Of a stretch of DNA of 64,000 bases, positions 55,801 to 64,000 are shown piece by piece. The notes under the pieces were generated by a model, which ran no database searches, had not been told where the DNA came from, and worked only from the letters and a program-made list of their open reading frames with translations. The DNA comes from an uncultured Bacilli bacterium (GTDB lineage: Bacteria; Bacillota_I; Bacilli_A; RFN20; CAG-826). The position numbers and the translations under genes were made by a program. The stretch covers positions 1-64,000 of the forward strand of contig CALVHN010000006.1 of NCBI GenBank assembly GCA_944327845.1. Direction: 5' to 3'. Every line of letters starts with the position of its first letter. Position 1 is the first letter of the stretch.

Positions 55801-58653
55801 ATCTATTGCTTTATTAAGTTCAACTCCTGCCTCTAAAACATTTAAATTAATTTGATAGTTATTTAAAAACTCGTTAGTAAAAATATGTCGGAAAACAATA
55901 GTTTTTTCATATATTTGTTTAATTATATTAATAAATTTTTTAAGATTTTCCCTGTTTTTTATAAAAGAAAAATTATAAATATTTAAAAAGCTAGTTAACG
56001 CACTATTTAAGTTACTTAATTCAAATTTTAAATTAGATAAACTAGCATATAAATTATCATTAAAAAGATGTTTTTCAATATTTTTATCAAACATCCTAAA
56101 TGGATTTTCTGATAATTCACCTCGAACTTTACTTATTGAAACTAAATTATCGATAAGGTCAATAATTGTATTAAAACTATCTTTATTAATTTTTAAAGCA
56201 TCCAAATAATTTTCGGAACCTTTAAAATCATAATCTTTTACTGCTTCAAAATGTAAAATTCCGTCATGTAAACTTTCAAAATATTTGATTTCTGTAGTCT
56301 TTTTGATTAAATTATTGAGTTCTTGTTTTTTCTTATCAAGTTCTAATGTTTGCTTTTCAAAATCAATTGGTGAAATAATCCTTTCAAGATTCATCGAATT
56401 TTCAATTTGATTTAAAAAGTCTTTTTTATTTGATTTATTTGAATGCAATTCAAGGCAAAAATTTCCTAGTTTAATCTCATCTATTCTTTTTTTAACTACT
56501 TCAAGAGCAACCATTTTTTCTGCAACAAATAAAACAGATTTTTTATTATAAAGGGCGTTGATTATCATATTTACGATAGTTTGAGATTTACCTGTACCTG
56601 GTGGACCATCCAAAACAAAACTATCACCTTTTGCACAGTCTATAATTGCTCGAACTTGACTTGAATCAGCATTTAAAGGTATAGCAATGTCATCAGAATG
56701 AATTTCATCATCAATTGCATTAAGAGAAGAATCATCTTTAGAATTTGAATATGTTCTTCTTTCAACTAAACACTTAATAATTTCATTTTCAAGCAATTGA
56801 TCTTTTCTTTTTTGAATATCATCCCAAATTATAAAATTAGCAAAATATAAAATAGAGATAAAAACTTTATTTTTTAAAATATTAATTTTACATTCATCAG
56901 AACTTTTACTATTAAATATATCTATAATTTTTTGATAAGTTTCAACAAAATCATCCTTACTTATATTTAATTCTTCATTAAATTCAAAATTAAAGTTAAG
57001 TTTTAAATATTCTATTAAAGTAGTGTTAATTGAAATGCCATCAAAATTAAGTTGTAATTCAAAGGAATGATTTATAAATTTACTTTTTGGAGTTAAAGGA
57101 ATTAAAAGTAAAGGACTATAAAAACTTTTTCTACTTTCTTTTGGAGTAAATTCAACTAATCCTATTGTTAAATATAAAGCATTTGATCCAGTCTCTTCAA
57201 TAATTGATTGAGCTTTTTTAATTAATGTTCGATAGTCTTCAATTGTTCCACTAATTCCAAATCTCCCATTTCTTTCTAATTCAACAATTTCTCTACTAGA
57301 AATTTCTTCTTCAGAAAAATCTAATTTATTTTCAATATTTTGAGGAGCGACATTTATTGCCTCTTTATTTTTAATAGAAGTTAAAAAATAACTTAAAGAA
57401 GATATAAAGACCGTAGGATTTTTCGTACCAATTTTAAAATTTATTAATTTATTTGATAAAGATAAATCTAATAATTTTTTACTCCAAAAATCAAATTTAT
57501 CGTTTTCATTAACTTTAAATTGATAAATATATTTATTAAAAATCGAAGTATCAATTTTAAATTCAGTGTTTGCAAAAGAATATTTATCAAATTCCTTTTG
57601 AGCATTTATAAATTGAAGTTCTGGTATTGGACGAAAAATAGAATGGTGTGATTTTAAAATATCAATTGCATCAATTTCTTTATTATATTTAGCTAAAATT
57701 CTCTTAGCGCTTTCAATCGAACTATTAAAACTATAATCTTTATAATTGGATGTAAAAAATATTGGATCAACAAATAACAATCTATTTTGAATAAAATCTT
57801 TTGTAATCTTTTTTAAATCTTTTTCAATATAGTTATCAAAGGAGAAAGGTTCTAAAAATAATCCTGGAAGAATGTAATTTTCTAAAACTAATAATATTGG
57901 ACGATAGCCTATTGCTTCAATAATTGATAAAAATAATAAGGATAGCTCTAATATTGTACCTTTTCTCTCTTTTAAAGTTTCATATGGTAATTTAATTTTT
58001 ATAAATAAATCTTTAAAATTTTTTTCGATTAAAGTAAAGTTTTTATCTTTTAATGTTAAATATATACTTTCAATTTCTTCCTTAATTGAAAGTATATCGT
58101 TACTTTGATAATTGGAATAAAGTGTAGGTTTATTCCTAATGTTCATTAAATCAATGTAAGAAACTTTAATTATTTCACCAATTTCACTATTATTTGGAGT
58201 AACAAATGATGGTAAAGTAGTTAAATCAAGTTCATTTTTATAAGAACAATTTAATGGAAGAAGATTTATTTCTTTATCTTCGCTAAATAATACCTCATTC
58301 TTATTATTTATTAATTCTATTGTTAGAACTAATTTTAAATCATAAGCTAAATTAAATAATTTTTCTTGATTAAAAATAATATTTATATTTTCAAAAATAG
58401 TTGATTTAGTTTTAGCAGTAATTGAATTTAAACAAATCTCATCAATTTTTAAAATATCATAATTAGCTTTAAATTTTATTTTTGCATCAATTAAGTCAAA
58501 ATCAGAATCATTAATAATTTCGATTTTATCAATTAAAGAATAAAAAGAAGCCTTGTTTGTCTTATTTTTTAATTGATAATTTAAAGCAGTTAAATAATTT
58601 AAAAAATCATAATTATTTTTAATAGAAACATTAAGCCTAAAATTATTGCTCAT
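52867..58653 (-). CDS. 1928-aa DUF4011/SF1 helicase/nuclease/DUF3320 protein (candidate defence protein)
   Basis: The domain order is as follows. A beta-rich start leads into DUF4011 near residues 385-700, containing FWSKKLLDLSLSNKLINF. An SF1 helicase follows, with Walker A DGPPGTGKS near 682, VVIFDEASQIP near 1322, GDPQQMPPT, and RRLNVAITRAKKR near 1561. A small Vsr/MTES_1575-like nuclease region comes near 1640-1700 (ICDSDSY, DRNYVQTSVLKRLNWKIIRI), and DUF3320 ends the protein (IPAVEIKNAMIDIL). Such giant helicase-nuclease proteins occur as single-gene defence candidates (Hhe-like architecture, recalled with limited certainty). The gene is alone and has no Shine-Dalgarno. TATAAT ends 7 nt before the ATG. 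Confidence 0.8.
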   Translation of the reverse strand: MSNNFRLNVSIKNNYDFLNYLTALNYQLKNKTNKASFYSLIDKIEIINDSDFDLIDAKIKFKANYDILKIDEICLNSITAKTKSTIFENINIIFNQEKLFNLAYDLKLVLTIELINNKNEVLFSEDKEINLLPLNCSYKNELDLTTLPSFVTPNNSEIGEIIKVSYIDLMNIRNKPTLYSNYQSNDILSIKEEIESIYLTLKDKNFTLIEKNFKDLFIKIKLPYETLKERKGTILELSLLFLSIIEAIGYRPILLVLENYILPGLFLEPFSFDNYIEKDLKKITKDFIQNRLLFVDPIFFTSNYKDYSFNSSIESAKRILAKYNKEIDAIDILKSHHSIFRPIPELQFINAQKEFDKYSFANTEFKIDTSIFNKYIYQFKVNENDKFDFWSKKLLDLSLSNKLINFKIGTKNPTVFISSLSYFLTSIKNKEAINVAPQNIENKLDFSEEEISSREIVELERNGRFGISGTIEDYRTLIKKAQSIIEETGSNALYLTIGLVEFTPKESRKSFYSPLLLIPLTPKSKFINHSFELQLNFDGISINTTLIEYLKLNFNFEFNEELNISKDDFVETYQKIIDIFNSKSSDECKINILKNKVFISILYFANFIIWDDIQKRKDQLLENEIIKCLVERRTYSNSKDDSSLNAIDDEIHSDDIAIPLNADSSQVRAIIDCAKGDSFVLDGPPGTGKSQTIVNMIINALYNKKSVLFVAEKMVALEVVKKRIDEIKLGNFCLELHSNKSNKKDFLNQIENSMNLERIISPIDFEKQTLELDKKKQELNNLIKKTTEIKYFESLHDGILHFEAVKDYDFKGSENYLDALKINKDSFNTIIDLIDNLVSISKVRGELSENPFRMFDKNIEKHLFNDNLYASLSNLKFELSNLNSALTSFLNIYNFSFIKNRENLKKFINIIKQIYEKTIVFRHIFTNEFLNNYQINLNVLEAGVELNKAIDFISSIFDLKILKVDASLYLDLINKNKKALFKRFKLKSKIAKELNSYNKNKKIVKVKRKDVEKYLGTLVLYKEKSEYIQNNKYILEKSFTFKDNLLTNDFSKMLEIFKVTYEFVNQVNNFNLELNDEEKFKNISLFEQVFDKKDEFLISSLIEKMVNSFDKINSLEQELVENYTYNLDYLFDIDNNTYLSTYFAMVDKGLNNRNYLNNVILFNKLRDDLLNEKFNVNILKDLRLGVITSKEIKNRFLVSFYKVIINEYFKDPYFNEFNGLLFNQAIKKYNDLLNEYSVLVIEKTANVLTENFPLLNVKYATSSKFYALRKLIKNGGRGTTIRNMLLEYEDLIRTFCPCFLMSPLSAAQYLSLNTKKFDVVIFDEASQIPTCEAIGAISRGKSLIVAGDPQQMPPTNFFKANLSNNETYSDQVDLEDLESLLDDCIALKMKRNRLLWHYRSSHESLIAFSNNTFYDHNLYTFPSPDNKKSRVELKYLPDGLYENGINKDEANEILKEVKRRFSSPSLCHETIGIVTFNIKQQEYISKLIQNLFDSNPEFNRINQENEEQLFVKNLENVQGDERDVIIFSIGFGFNKYNKFLLNFGPLSLDKGERRLNVAITRAKKRMIVYSSIKANDIDPRKAKNNGAMILKGFLNYAENGVSTLIIDNKFEINKKDGIEKYIQKDLKELGIDSDINVGDSKFKIDLCIKDKKNQYILGVICDSDSYLKSPTCRDRNYVQTSVLKRLNWKIIRIYTLDYFKDKSTVINDIVNSLKNIENLKSNVINEVDKDDIIFKKVSNLPSKRKMEYRTYDISTTINYDDLKEEVYPNLVKYLEDTILNEGPISENLLLERFKKIINVDKAGTKVKRLFALQMNNAKVYKSYELNDVFYYPYGKSENDISYYRASSLFQRPIEAIPAVEIKNAMIDILELQGEILLNDLIKYVAYEFGVVNVTSSINEKLSLIINFILNCYNIFKKNSNLISLNQNK

Positions 58654-58660
58654 ATGATAA

Positions 58661-58669
58661 ATTATAACA
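58661..58669 (-). promoter_or_regulatory. Extended -10 promoter giving a leaderless mRNA for the giant helicase
   Basis: TG-T-TATAAT on the minus strand, ending 7 nt before the ATG at 58653. With a start 6-7 nt downstream of the -10 box, transcription would begin at or next to the A of the ATG. Confidence 0.6.
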
Positions 58670-58734
58670 TAGTTAAAATAGAGAACATTATTTTTTTAAA
58701 AATAAATTTAATAAGAGATTTGCAAGGTTTTAAA

Positions 58735-58760
58735 AAATAAAAGGCCTTTTTCAGGCCTTT
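58735..58760 (-). terminator. Terminator after rpsR
   Basis: Stem AAAGGCC / GGCCTTT with a 7-nt loop, followed on the minus strand by TTTTATTTTTT. It closes rpsF-ssb-rpsR. Confidence 0.85.
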
Positions 58761-58767
58761 AATCTAA

Positions 58768-58995
58768 CTATTCTCCAATATATGGTAATAAAGCCATATA
58801 TCTTGCTCTTTTAACTGCTCTAGCAAGCTCTCTTTGATATTTAGCGCTTGTACCAGTTAATCTACGTGGTAATATTCTACCACTAGGAGCAATGAATTTC
58901 TTTAAAGTTTCGACATCTTTATAATCGATGTACTTAACTTTATTTTTTGTAAAATAACAAACTTTTTTTCTAGCTCTTTTCTTTAAATATGCCAT
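58768..58995 (-). CDS. rpsR: Small ribosomal subunit protein S18
   Basis: The 75-aa basic protein has the S18 pattern: [62 protein letters not shown]18 binds 16S rRNA with S6. It is the last gene of rpsF-ssb-rpsR. AGGAGATTAAAG lies before the ATG, 14 bp after the ssb stop, and the gene is followed by a strong terminator. Confidence 0.98.
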   Translation of the reverse strand: MAYLKKRARKKVCYFTKNKVKYIDYKDVETLKKFIAPSGRILPRRLTGTSAKYQRELARAVKRARYMALLPYIGE

Positions 58996-59009
58996 CTTTA
59001 ATCTCCTTT

Positions 59010-59453
59010 TTAAAATGGAAGATCATCATCAGCAATATCACTACCTAAAATATCATCATTTGCAGGTTCATCTACAAAAGTATTTGAATTTGTATTTGAA
59101 TATGTATCTTTGTTTTGAGCAGTGCTACTGCTATTATTACTTCCAAAACTATCAACGCTTTCTACATTGATTTGTACACGACTTGAAGTTGTTCCGTCTT
59201 GTCTTTGATATTTATTTTCTTGAAGTCTACCAGAGACAACAATTTGTGAACCTTTCTTGGTATAATTGCAAATAAATTCTGCAGTTTTACCCCAAGCAGT
59301 ACAATTTACAAAACTAGTTGTATAATTTCCCTGCTCATCTTTTGTTCTGTCATTAAATGCAATTGAAAATTGACAGAATGCTGTACCAGAAGCTCCTCTT
59401 TTAAGCTCTGGATTACGAGTTAAACGACCACAAATTACTACACAATTAACCAT
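59010..59453 (-). CDS. ssb: Single-stranded DNA-binding protein
   Basis: The 147-aa protein has an N-terminal OB fold ([40 protein letters not shown]), a Ser/Asn-rich linker and the acidic protein-interaction tip DIADDDLPF. It coats single-stranded DNA and recruits replication and repair partners. It lies between rpsF and rpsR as in most Firmicutes. Confidence 0.98.
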   Translation of the reverse strand: MVNCVVICGRLTRNPELKRGASGTAFCQFSIAFNDRTKDEQGNYTTSFVNCTAWGKTAEFICNYTKKGSQIVVSGRLQENKYQRQDGTTSSRVQINVESVDSFGSNNSSSTAQNKDTYSNTNSNTFVDEPANDDILGSDIADDDLPF

Positions 59454-59474
59454 AGGTTACCTCCCAATAAATAA

Positions 59475-59765
59475 TTAATCTTGATCAACAGTAATTAAGA
59501 ATCTTAATACGTTGCTGTCGATCTTACTGAGACGGTCAAATTCTTTTGTTGCTTCAGCAGATTCGCATTCTACCTTGATTACTACATAGTATCCTTTTGT
59601 CATCTTTTTAATAGGATAAGCTAAATCTCTAAGTCCCATTTCATTAACTTTGGTGATTTTAGCACCTGATTTAGTTAAATGTCCGTGAAGCTTTTCGATT
59701 TGAGCTTTTCTAGTAGCGTCGTCAAGGTCAGCTTTTAAGATGTACATAATTTCGTACTTTTTCAT
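59475..59765 (-). CDS. rpsF: Small ribosomal subunit protein S6
   Basis: Start ATG 59765 follows GGGAGGTAAAAGT; the longer frame is not preceded by a ribosome site. The 96-aa product has the S6 features YEIMYILKADLDDATR and LAYPIKKMTKGYYVVI near residue 50. It binds S18 and 16S rRNA helix 23. It is the first gene of rpsF-ssb-rpsR. A hairpin lies in its leader. Confidence 0.97.
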   Translation of the reverse strand: MKKYEIMYILKADLDDATRKAQIEKLHGHLTKSGAKITKVNEMGLRDLAYPIKKMTKGYYVVIKVECESAEATKEFDRLSKIDSNVLRFLITVDQD

Positions 59766-59792
59766 TACTTTTACCTCCCTTTGGACTATCTG

Positions 59793-59813
59793 TCTCAATT
59801 TTTATAATTGAGA
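59793..59813 (-). promoter_or_regulatory. Hairpin in the rpsF leader
   Basis: TCTCAATT / AATTGAGA with a 5-nt AT-rich loop lies about 28 nt before the rpsF ATG. Many rpsF leaders bind S6-S18 for autoregulation, but I do not see the full known motif here, so this is only a candidate. Confidence 0.35.
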
Positions 59814-59929
59814 AGAGAAGATTGCACAAATGTGCTTATGTATTTTATAAAAATTTAACCTTCCTGTAAAGGAGAGAAATATTTTACTCCTTAATAACAA
59901 GATGCAATTAATTCAAGAAAATTCCCAAA

Positions 59930-61420
59930 TTATTTTTCATCTCTCATTGTTGGGAATAAAATAACCTCTCTAACATTAGAAACATTTAATAAAAGCATAA
60001 CTAATCGATCAATGCCAATACCGATACCACCAGCTGGAGGCATTCCATAATTTAAAGCATCTAAGAAGTTATAATCCATTTCATTTGCTTCATCATCACC
60101 TAATTCTTTTGCTCTTAATTGAGCTTCAAATCTCTCTTTTTGGTCGATTGGATCATTAAGTTCGCTATAAGCGTTTGCATATTCTGTTCCGTTAATAAAT
60201 AATTCAAATCTTTCAGTGAAACGAGGATCTTTTCCTTTTTTAGTTAAAGGAGAAACCTCGATTGGATGGCCATAAACAAAGGTTGGTTGAATAATATCTT
60301 GTTCACAGAATTCTTCAAATAAAGCATTTAAAATATATCCATTACTTGTCCAATGCTTTTCAATTTGAATACCTTTTGATTTAGCAAATTCAACAGCATC
60401 TTCAAATTTAATATCGCTAGTAAAATCAATTCCACATTTTTCTTTAACTAATTCAGCCATAGAAACCCATCTAAATTCAGGTTCAAAATCAATAGTTAAA
60501 TTATCTCCACATGGAATAGTTAAAGTTCCTAAAACTTCTTTAGCGGCATTTCTAATAACATCTTCTGCAAGCTTACGCATTGATTGTAAATCACCATATG
60601 CTTCATATAATTCGACAGTAGTGAATTCAGGATTATGTTTTGTATCCATACCTTCATTTCTAAATAATCTGCCAAATTCATAAACTTTTTCAAGACCACC
60701 AACTAAAAGCTTCTTTAAAGCTAATTCTGTTGCTATTCTTAAATAAAAATCTTTATTTAATGCGTTATGATGAGTAATAAATGGACGAGCATTAGCTCCA
60801 CCTAATATTGGTTGTAAAACAGAAGTTTCAACTTCAACAAAACCTAAACTATCAAAATATTTTTGCATTGAACGGACGATTTTAGGTCTAAGTAATGCGA
60901 TTCTTTTGCTTTCTTCATTCATGATTAAATCAACATAACGATGTCTAAATCTTTCTTCAACATCAGTTAAACCATGAAATTTTTCAGGTAATGGATTTAA
61001 TGATTTTGTTAAAAAAGTAAAGTGATCACATTTAACTGTAAGTTCACCAGTTCTAGTAAACATTAAATCACCTTCAATCCCAACAATATCACCAACATCA
61101 ACAAGTTTAAAAATGTTATAAGTTTCTTCACCTACACTATCAATTGAAATATAAGCTTGGATTTTTCCTTCTTTATCTTGAATACTAACAAAAGAGGCTT
61201 TTCCCATTTTTCTTAAAAACATCACACGTCCAGCAAGTTTAACGTGAATTGGTTTAGAATTTTCAAGATCTTCTTTTGTTTTACCTTGTACTTTTTCTCT
61301 TGCACTTTTTGAAGAATCTGTTCGATCAAATCTTTCACCCCAAGGGTTAACACCTAATTCCATTAATTTCTTTAATTTCTCTCTTCTTGCAAGTTGTTGA
61401 TCATTTAATTTTTCTTCCAT
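59930..61420 (-). CDS. lysS: Lysyl-tRNA synthetase (class II)
   Basis: ATG 61420 is chosen over ATG 61426 because AGGAA then has a normal spacer. The 496-aa protein has an OB-fold anticodon-binding domain (VKLAGRVMFLRKMGKASFV) and the class II motifs: YVDLIMNEESKRI (motif 1 region), RNEGMDTKHNPEFTTVE (motif 2, near 258-275) and GIGIGIDRLVMLL (motif 3, near residue 470). It charges tRNA-Lys in the cytoplasm. It lies downstream of ftsH and dusB on the same strand and may be in the same transcript. Confidence 0.97.
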   Translation of the reverse strand: MEEKLNDQQLARREKLKKLMELGVNPWGERFDRTDSSKSAREKVQGKTKEDLENSKPIHVKLAGRVMFLRKMGKASFVSIQDKEGKIQAYISIDSVGEETYNIFKLVDVGDIVGIEGDLMFTRTGELTVKCDHFTFLTKSLNPLPEKFHGLTDVEERFRHRYVDLIMNEESKRIALLRPKIVRSMQKYFDSLGFVEVETSVLQPILGGANARPFITHHNALNKDFYLRIATELALKKLLVGGLEKVYEFGRLFRNEGMDTKHNPEFTTVELYEAYGDLQSMRKLAEDVIRNAAKEVLGTLTIPCGDNLTIDFEPEFRWVSMAELVKEKCGIDFTSDIKFEDAVEFAKSKGIQIEKHWTSNGYILNALFEEFCEQDIIQPTFVYGHPIEVSPLTKKGKDPRFTERFELFINGTEYANAYSELNDPIDQKERFEAQLRAKELGDDEANEMDYNFLDALNYGMPPAGGIGIGIDRLVMLLLNVSNVREVILFPTMRDEK

Positions 61421-61479
61421 AAACATTTCCTTTCAAATTCATCTTATTATACATTTTTTCAGTATTTTTTTAATTAAAC

Positions 61480-62466
61480 TTAATTAAAATCATTCAAAAT
61501 ATTTATTAAATCTTCTTTAGAAGACATTTTTTGAGCTAATAAAGAACGATATTTTTTTGAATTTGGGAAAGATAAGAAAAACTTTGGAGCAATTCCTCTT
61601 AATATGCTAATTGCTCTTTTCTCTCCTAATTCTTCAATTAATAAACCAGAAAATCTTAATAAATATTCTTTTTGTTCACTTAAATTTAAAGTTTCATCAT
61701 AAGGTAAATTATTTAAAGCTAAATCAATATTTTTAAATAATTTAGGATTACCAACACCACCTCGCGCGACTAATATAGCATCAGCTTTTGTTAAATTTAA
61801 AGCATTAAGTGCATCACTAACTGTATAAATATCCCCGCTAATTCCAAATGGAATTGAAATAATTTTTTTGATGTCTTTTAAAACTTCAAAATTTGGTTTT
61901 CCATAATAAAGTTGATCGCGAGTTCGAGCATGAATTGAAATAAAACTAACTCCCGCTTTTTCAAGCGTTTTTACAGTTTCATTAATGTTTATTTCATCAT
62001 ATCCAATTCTTACTTTAGCAGTTACTGGTTTTTTTGAAGTTAAAACTACATCTTTCATTAAATCATATAGTTTTTCCTGGTCTTTTAGCCAAAAGCTTCC
62101 TGCTTTATTTTTAATAATTTTAGGCATAGGACAAGCAAGATTTAAGTCTAAAAAATCAAAATCTATATTTAAATTATTAATAACATTAATTGCTTTTATA
62201 ATTGTTTCTTTAGAACCACCAAAAAGTTGAATAGCTAAAGGTTTATCACTCCCATCACTTTTTAATAAATTTAAAGTTTTTTCATTATCATAAATTAATC
62301 CAAAATCACTAATCATCTCAGTAAAAGTTAATGCATTAGGATTAAATTCATGCATAAATTTTCTATAAGAAAAAGAAGTTATTCCCGCCATTGGAGCGAG
62401 AATAACTTTACTTTTTATTTTGTGATTTTTAATTAAAAGAGTGTTATTTGTCTTCTTGTTTTTCAC
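61480..62466 (-). CDS. dusB: tRNA-dihydrouridine synthase (DusB-like)
   Basis: The 328-aa flavoenzyme has [15 protein letters not shown] near residue 25, [11 protein letters not shown] near 113 with the catalytic cysteine, AKVRIGYDE near 155, and [14 protein letters not shown] near 235. It reduces uridines in tRNA with NADPH and FMN. The start is uncertain: the frame opens with GTG at 62466, 23 bp inside the end of ftsH, without a clear ribosome site. The ftsH-dusB-lysS order is common in Bacilli. It is named DusB by context; other Dus subtypes are not excluded. Confidence 0.9.
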   Translation of the reverse strand: MKNKKTNNTLLIKNHKIKSKVILAPMAGITSFSYRKFMHEFNPNALTFTEMISDFGLIYDNEKTLNLLKSDGSDKPLAIQLFGGSKETIIKAINVINNLNIDFDFLDLNLACPMPKIIKNKAGSFWLKDQEKLYDLMKDVVLTSKKPVTAKVRIGYDEININETVKTLEKAGVSFISIHARTRDQLYYGKPNFEVLKDIKKIISIPFGISGDIYTVSDALNALNLTKADAILVARGGVGNPKLFKNIDLALNNLPYDETLNLSEQKEYLLRFSGLLIEELGEKRAISILRGIAPKFFLSFPNSKKYRSLLAQKMSSKEDLINILNDFN

Positions 62467-64000
62467 TTGTTTCTTCTGCTTTATTTGAATCTTCTTTTAC
62501 TTCTTGAGATTTTTCTTCTTTTTCATTTACAGCTTCAGTATTAATTTCATTAACTTCTGTTTTGTTCTTATTTTCTTGAATATTATTAGCATTAATATCT
62601 TTATCAGTTGTAAACTTATTTTCATTTGCTTTAGAAGCAGAAAGAGCAGCCTCTTTTTGAGTTATTTTTTCTTTTGGCATTTCTCTATGTTCTAATAAAT
62701 AAGCAATTTCTTCTTCATTAATTGTTTCATATTCAAGAAGAGTTTTAGCAATTAATTCAACATCATCTTTTCTTTCTTTAATAATTCGAATTGCTTCTTG
62801 ATGAGCTTCGTCAATAATTTTTCTAATTTCTTTATCAATCTCATCAGCAACAGCATTAGAGAAGTTCTTTTGAGAATTAGTGTAGTCTCTTCCTAAGAAA
62901 ACTGAACCAGTGTTAGATTCATATTGGATTGGTCCTAAAGAGGACATTCCATATTCAACAACCATCGCTCTAGCAATTGCTGTTGCTTTTTCAATATCAT
63001 TACTTGCACCAGTTGAAACATCTTCAAAGAAAACTTCTTCAGAGCTTCTACCACCAAGTAACCCTATGATTTCCGCTTCCAATTCCTTTTTAGTTAATAA
63101 GAATCTATCATCATCTGGCCCCATTAAAACGTGACCGCCAGTTCTTCCACGAGGGATAATTGTAATTTTTCTAACTTTATCAGCATGTTCTAAAGTTAAG
63201 CCAATTATTGCGTGACCAGATTCATGGTAAGCAACTTGTTGTCTTTCTTTTTCCTTCATGCCTTTTGAAGATTTAGCAGGGCCTGCAATTCTTCTATCAA
63301 TAGCTTCATCGATATCAGCCATTGTAATTTCTGGACGATTAGCTCTAACAGTTAAAATTGCAGCTTCGTTTAAGATATTAGCAATATCAGCACCTGAGAA
63401 TCCGACAGTTCTTTTTGCAACTTGTCCAAAATCAACATCTGCTCCAATTTTTTTATTTCTAGCATGAACTCTAAATATAGCTTCACGACCATTTTTATCA
63501 GGTAAATCGACGGTGACTTGACGATCAAATCTTCCAGCTCTTAATAATGCTGGATCTAAGACGTCGTCTCTATTTGTAGCAGCAATGACTATAATTCCAG
63601 AGTTTTCTTCAAATCCATCTAATTCAACAAGTAATTGGTTTAAAGTTTGTTCTCTTTCATCGTTTCCTCCACCTAAACCTGCTCCTCTTTGTCTACCGAC
63701 AGCATCGATTTCATCGATGAAAACCAAACATGGAGCATTTGATTTAGCGGTTTTAAATAAATCTCTAACTCTTCCTGCACCAACACCAACAAACATTTCA
63801 ACAAAGTCAGATCCAGAAATTGAGAAGAATGGAACACCAGCTTCTCCTGCAACAGCCTTAGCCAATAATGTTTTACCTGTTCCTGGAGGGCCAACAAGCA
63901 AAATACCTTTTGGTAATTTAGCACCAACTTTTGAATATTTTTTAGGATCTTTTAAATAATCTACAACTTCAATAAGTTCGTTCTTTTCTTCATCACATCC
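62444..64000 (-). CDS. ftsH: Cell-division ATP-dependent zinc metalloprotease FtsH, N-terminus cut by window edge
   Basis: The frame stays open beyond the right edge, so about 518 C-terminal residues are present; the two membrane segments lie outside. Visible are [19 protein letters not shown], Walker A GPPGTGKT, Walker [40 protein letters not shown], and the zinc site HESGH. The C-terminal tail is long, Glu/Lys/Asn-rich and low complexity. FtsH degrades membrane and regulatory proteins. Its stop overlaps dusB by 23 bp. Confidence 0.97.
   Translation of the reverse strand, partial: GCDEEKNELIEVVDYLKDPKKYSKVGAKLPKGILLVGPPGTGKTLLAKAVAGEAGVPFFSISGSDFVEMFVGVGAGRVRDLFKTAKSNAPCLVFIDEIDAVGRQRGAGLGGGNDEREQTLNQLLVELDGFEENSGIIVIAATNRDDVLDPALLRAGRFDRQVTVDLPDKNGREAIFRVHARNKKIGADVDFGQVAKRTVGFSGADIANILNEAAILTVRANRPEITMADIDEAIDRRIAGPAKSSKGMKEKERQQVAYHESGHAIIGLTLEHADKVRKITIIPRGRTGGHVLMGPDDDRFLLTKKELEAEIIGLLGGRSSEEVFFEDVSTGASNDIEKATAIARAMVVEYGMSSLGPIQYESNTGSVFLGRDYTNSQKNFSNAVADEIDKEIRKIIDEAHQEAIRIIKERKDDVELIAKTLLEYETINEEEIAYLLEHREMPKEKITQKEAALSASKANENKFTTDKDINANNIQENKNKTEVNEINTEAVNEKEEKSQEVKEDSNKAEETSEKQEDK

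Noticed and set aside
59860-59900. AAGGAG...CTCCTT hairpin as lysS terminator or T-box
   Set aside because: The stem is only 6 bp with a 12-nt loop, has no T tract in the required direction and no specifier or antiterminator elements of a T-box.

Overview
The window comes from a low-GC, TGA-stop (standard code) Bacilli-type bacterium, most like the small-genome gut lineages near the Mollicutes and Erysipelotrichia. The evidence is a very AT-rich backbone (8 of 60 bases are G or C in 40561-40620), adjacent groES/groEL under a CIRCE-type operator, rpsF-ssb-rpsR and gdpP-rplI-dnaB-rlmH clusters, and many Big2/Ig-type surface proteins. No species can be named from the sequence. LAYOUT. (1) 1-12.5 kb is a richer-GC accessory island (30 of 60 G or C in 3901-3960, 25 of 60 in 7141-7200). 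It holds a minus-strand phage/ICE-type replication module (partial family A DNA polymerase, DUF2815, DUF2800, small genes, a sigma-like protein). Next is a plus-strand Hachiman-like defence operon (HamA-like, HamB-like helicase, GIY-YIG nuclease), then a minus-strand HinfI-type (GANTC) restriction-modification pair with a third unknown gene. The island abuts the 3' end of the tmRNA gene ssrA, a classic integration site. Four iteron-like CTAGTAG repeats lie between. (2) 13.0-19.7 kb is a minus-strand surface-fibre locus: a SipW-like ER-type signal peptidase, two TasA/camelysin-like exported proteins (the larger one frameshifted at an A5 run), a 47-aa mini-substrate and a lipoprotein. (3) 20-25.2 kb holds chaperones (groEL, groES, htpG) around corA. 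groES and htpG share an almost identical variant CIRCE operator. (4) 25.3-42.5 kb is mixed housekeeping and envelope genes: a hydrolase, a lipoprotein, an EF-G paralogue with a perfect cre box, a PfkB-like protein, a VanZ protein with a giant Ig-like insertion, DUF2974, TM2, a COG2509-type FAD protein, purA-purB and membrane proteins. (5) 42.5-52.7 kb holds rlmH-dnaB-rplI-gdpP, an XRE-nucleotidyltransferase-like protein, nrdD fused to a glutaredoxin, trxB and an iron alcohol dehydrogenase. (6) 52.9-64 kb holds a 1928-aa DUF4011/SF1-helicase/nuclease protein, rpsF-ssb-rpsR, lysS, dusB and the C-terminal part of ftsH. A cross-cutting observation is that at least six unrelated genes have a TATAAT-like -10 box 6-10 nt before the ATG with no Shine-Dalgarno sequence, so leaderless transcripts seem common here. 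The most interesting candidate system is the Hachiman-like operon. Its HamA-like protein appears to lack the nuclease residues and carries an unassigned N-terminal half, while an added GIY-YIG protein could supply the nuclease. No homology search was possible, so family names rest on recognised motifs and gene context.
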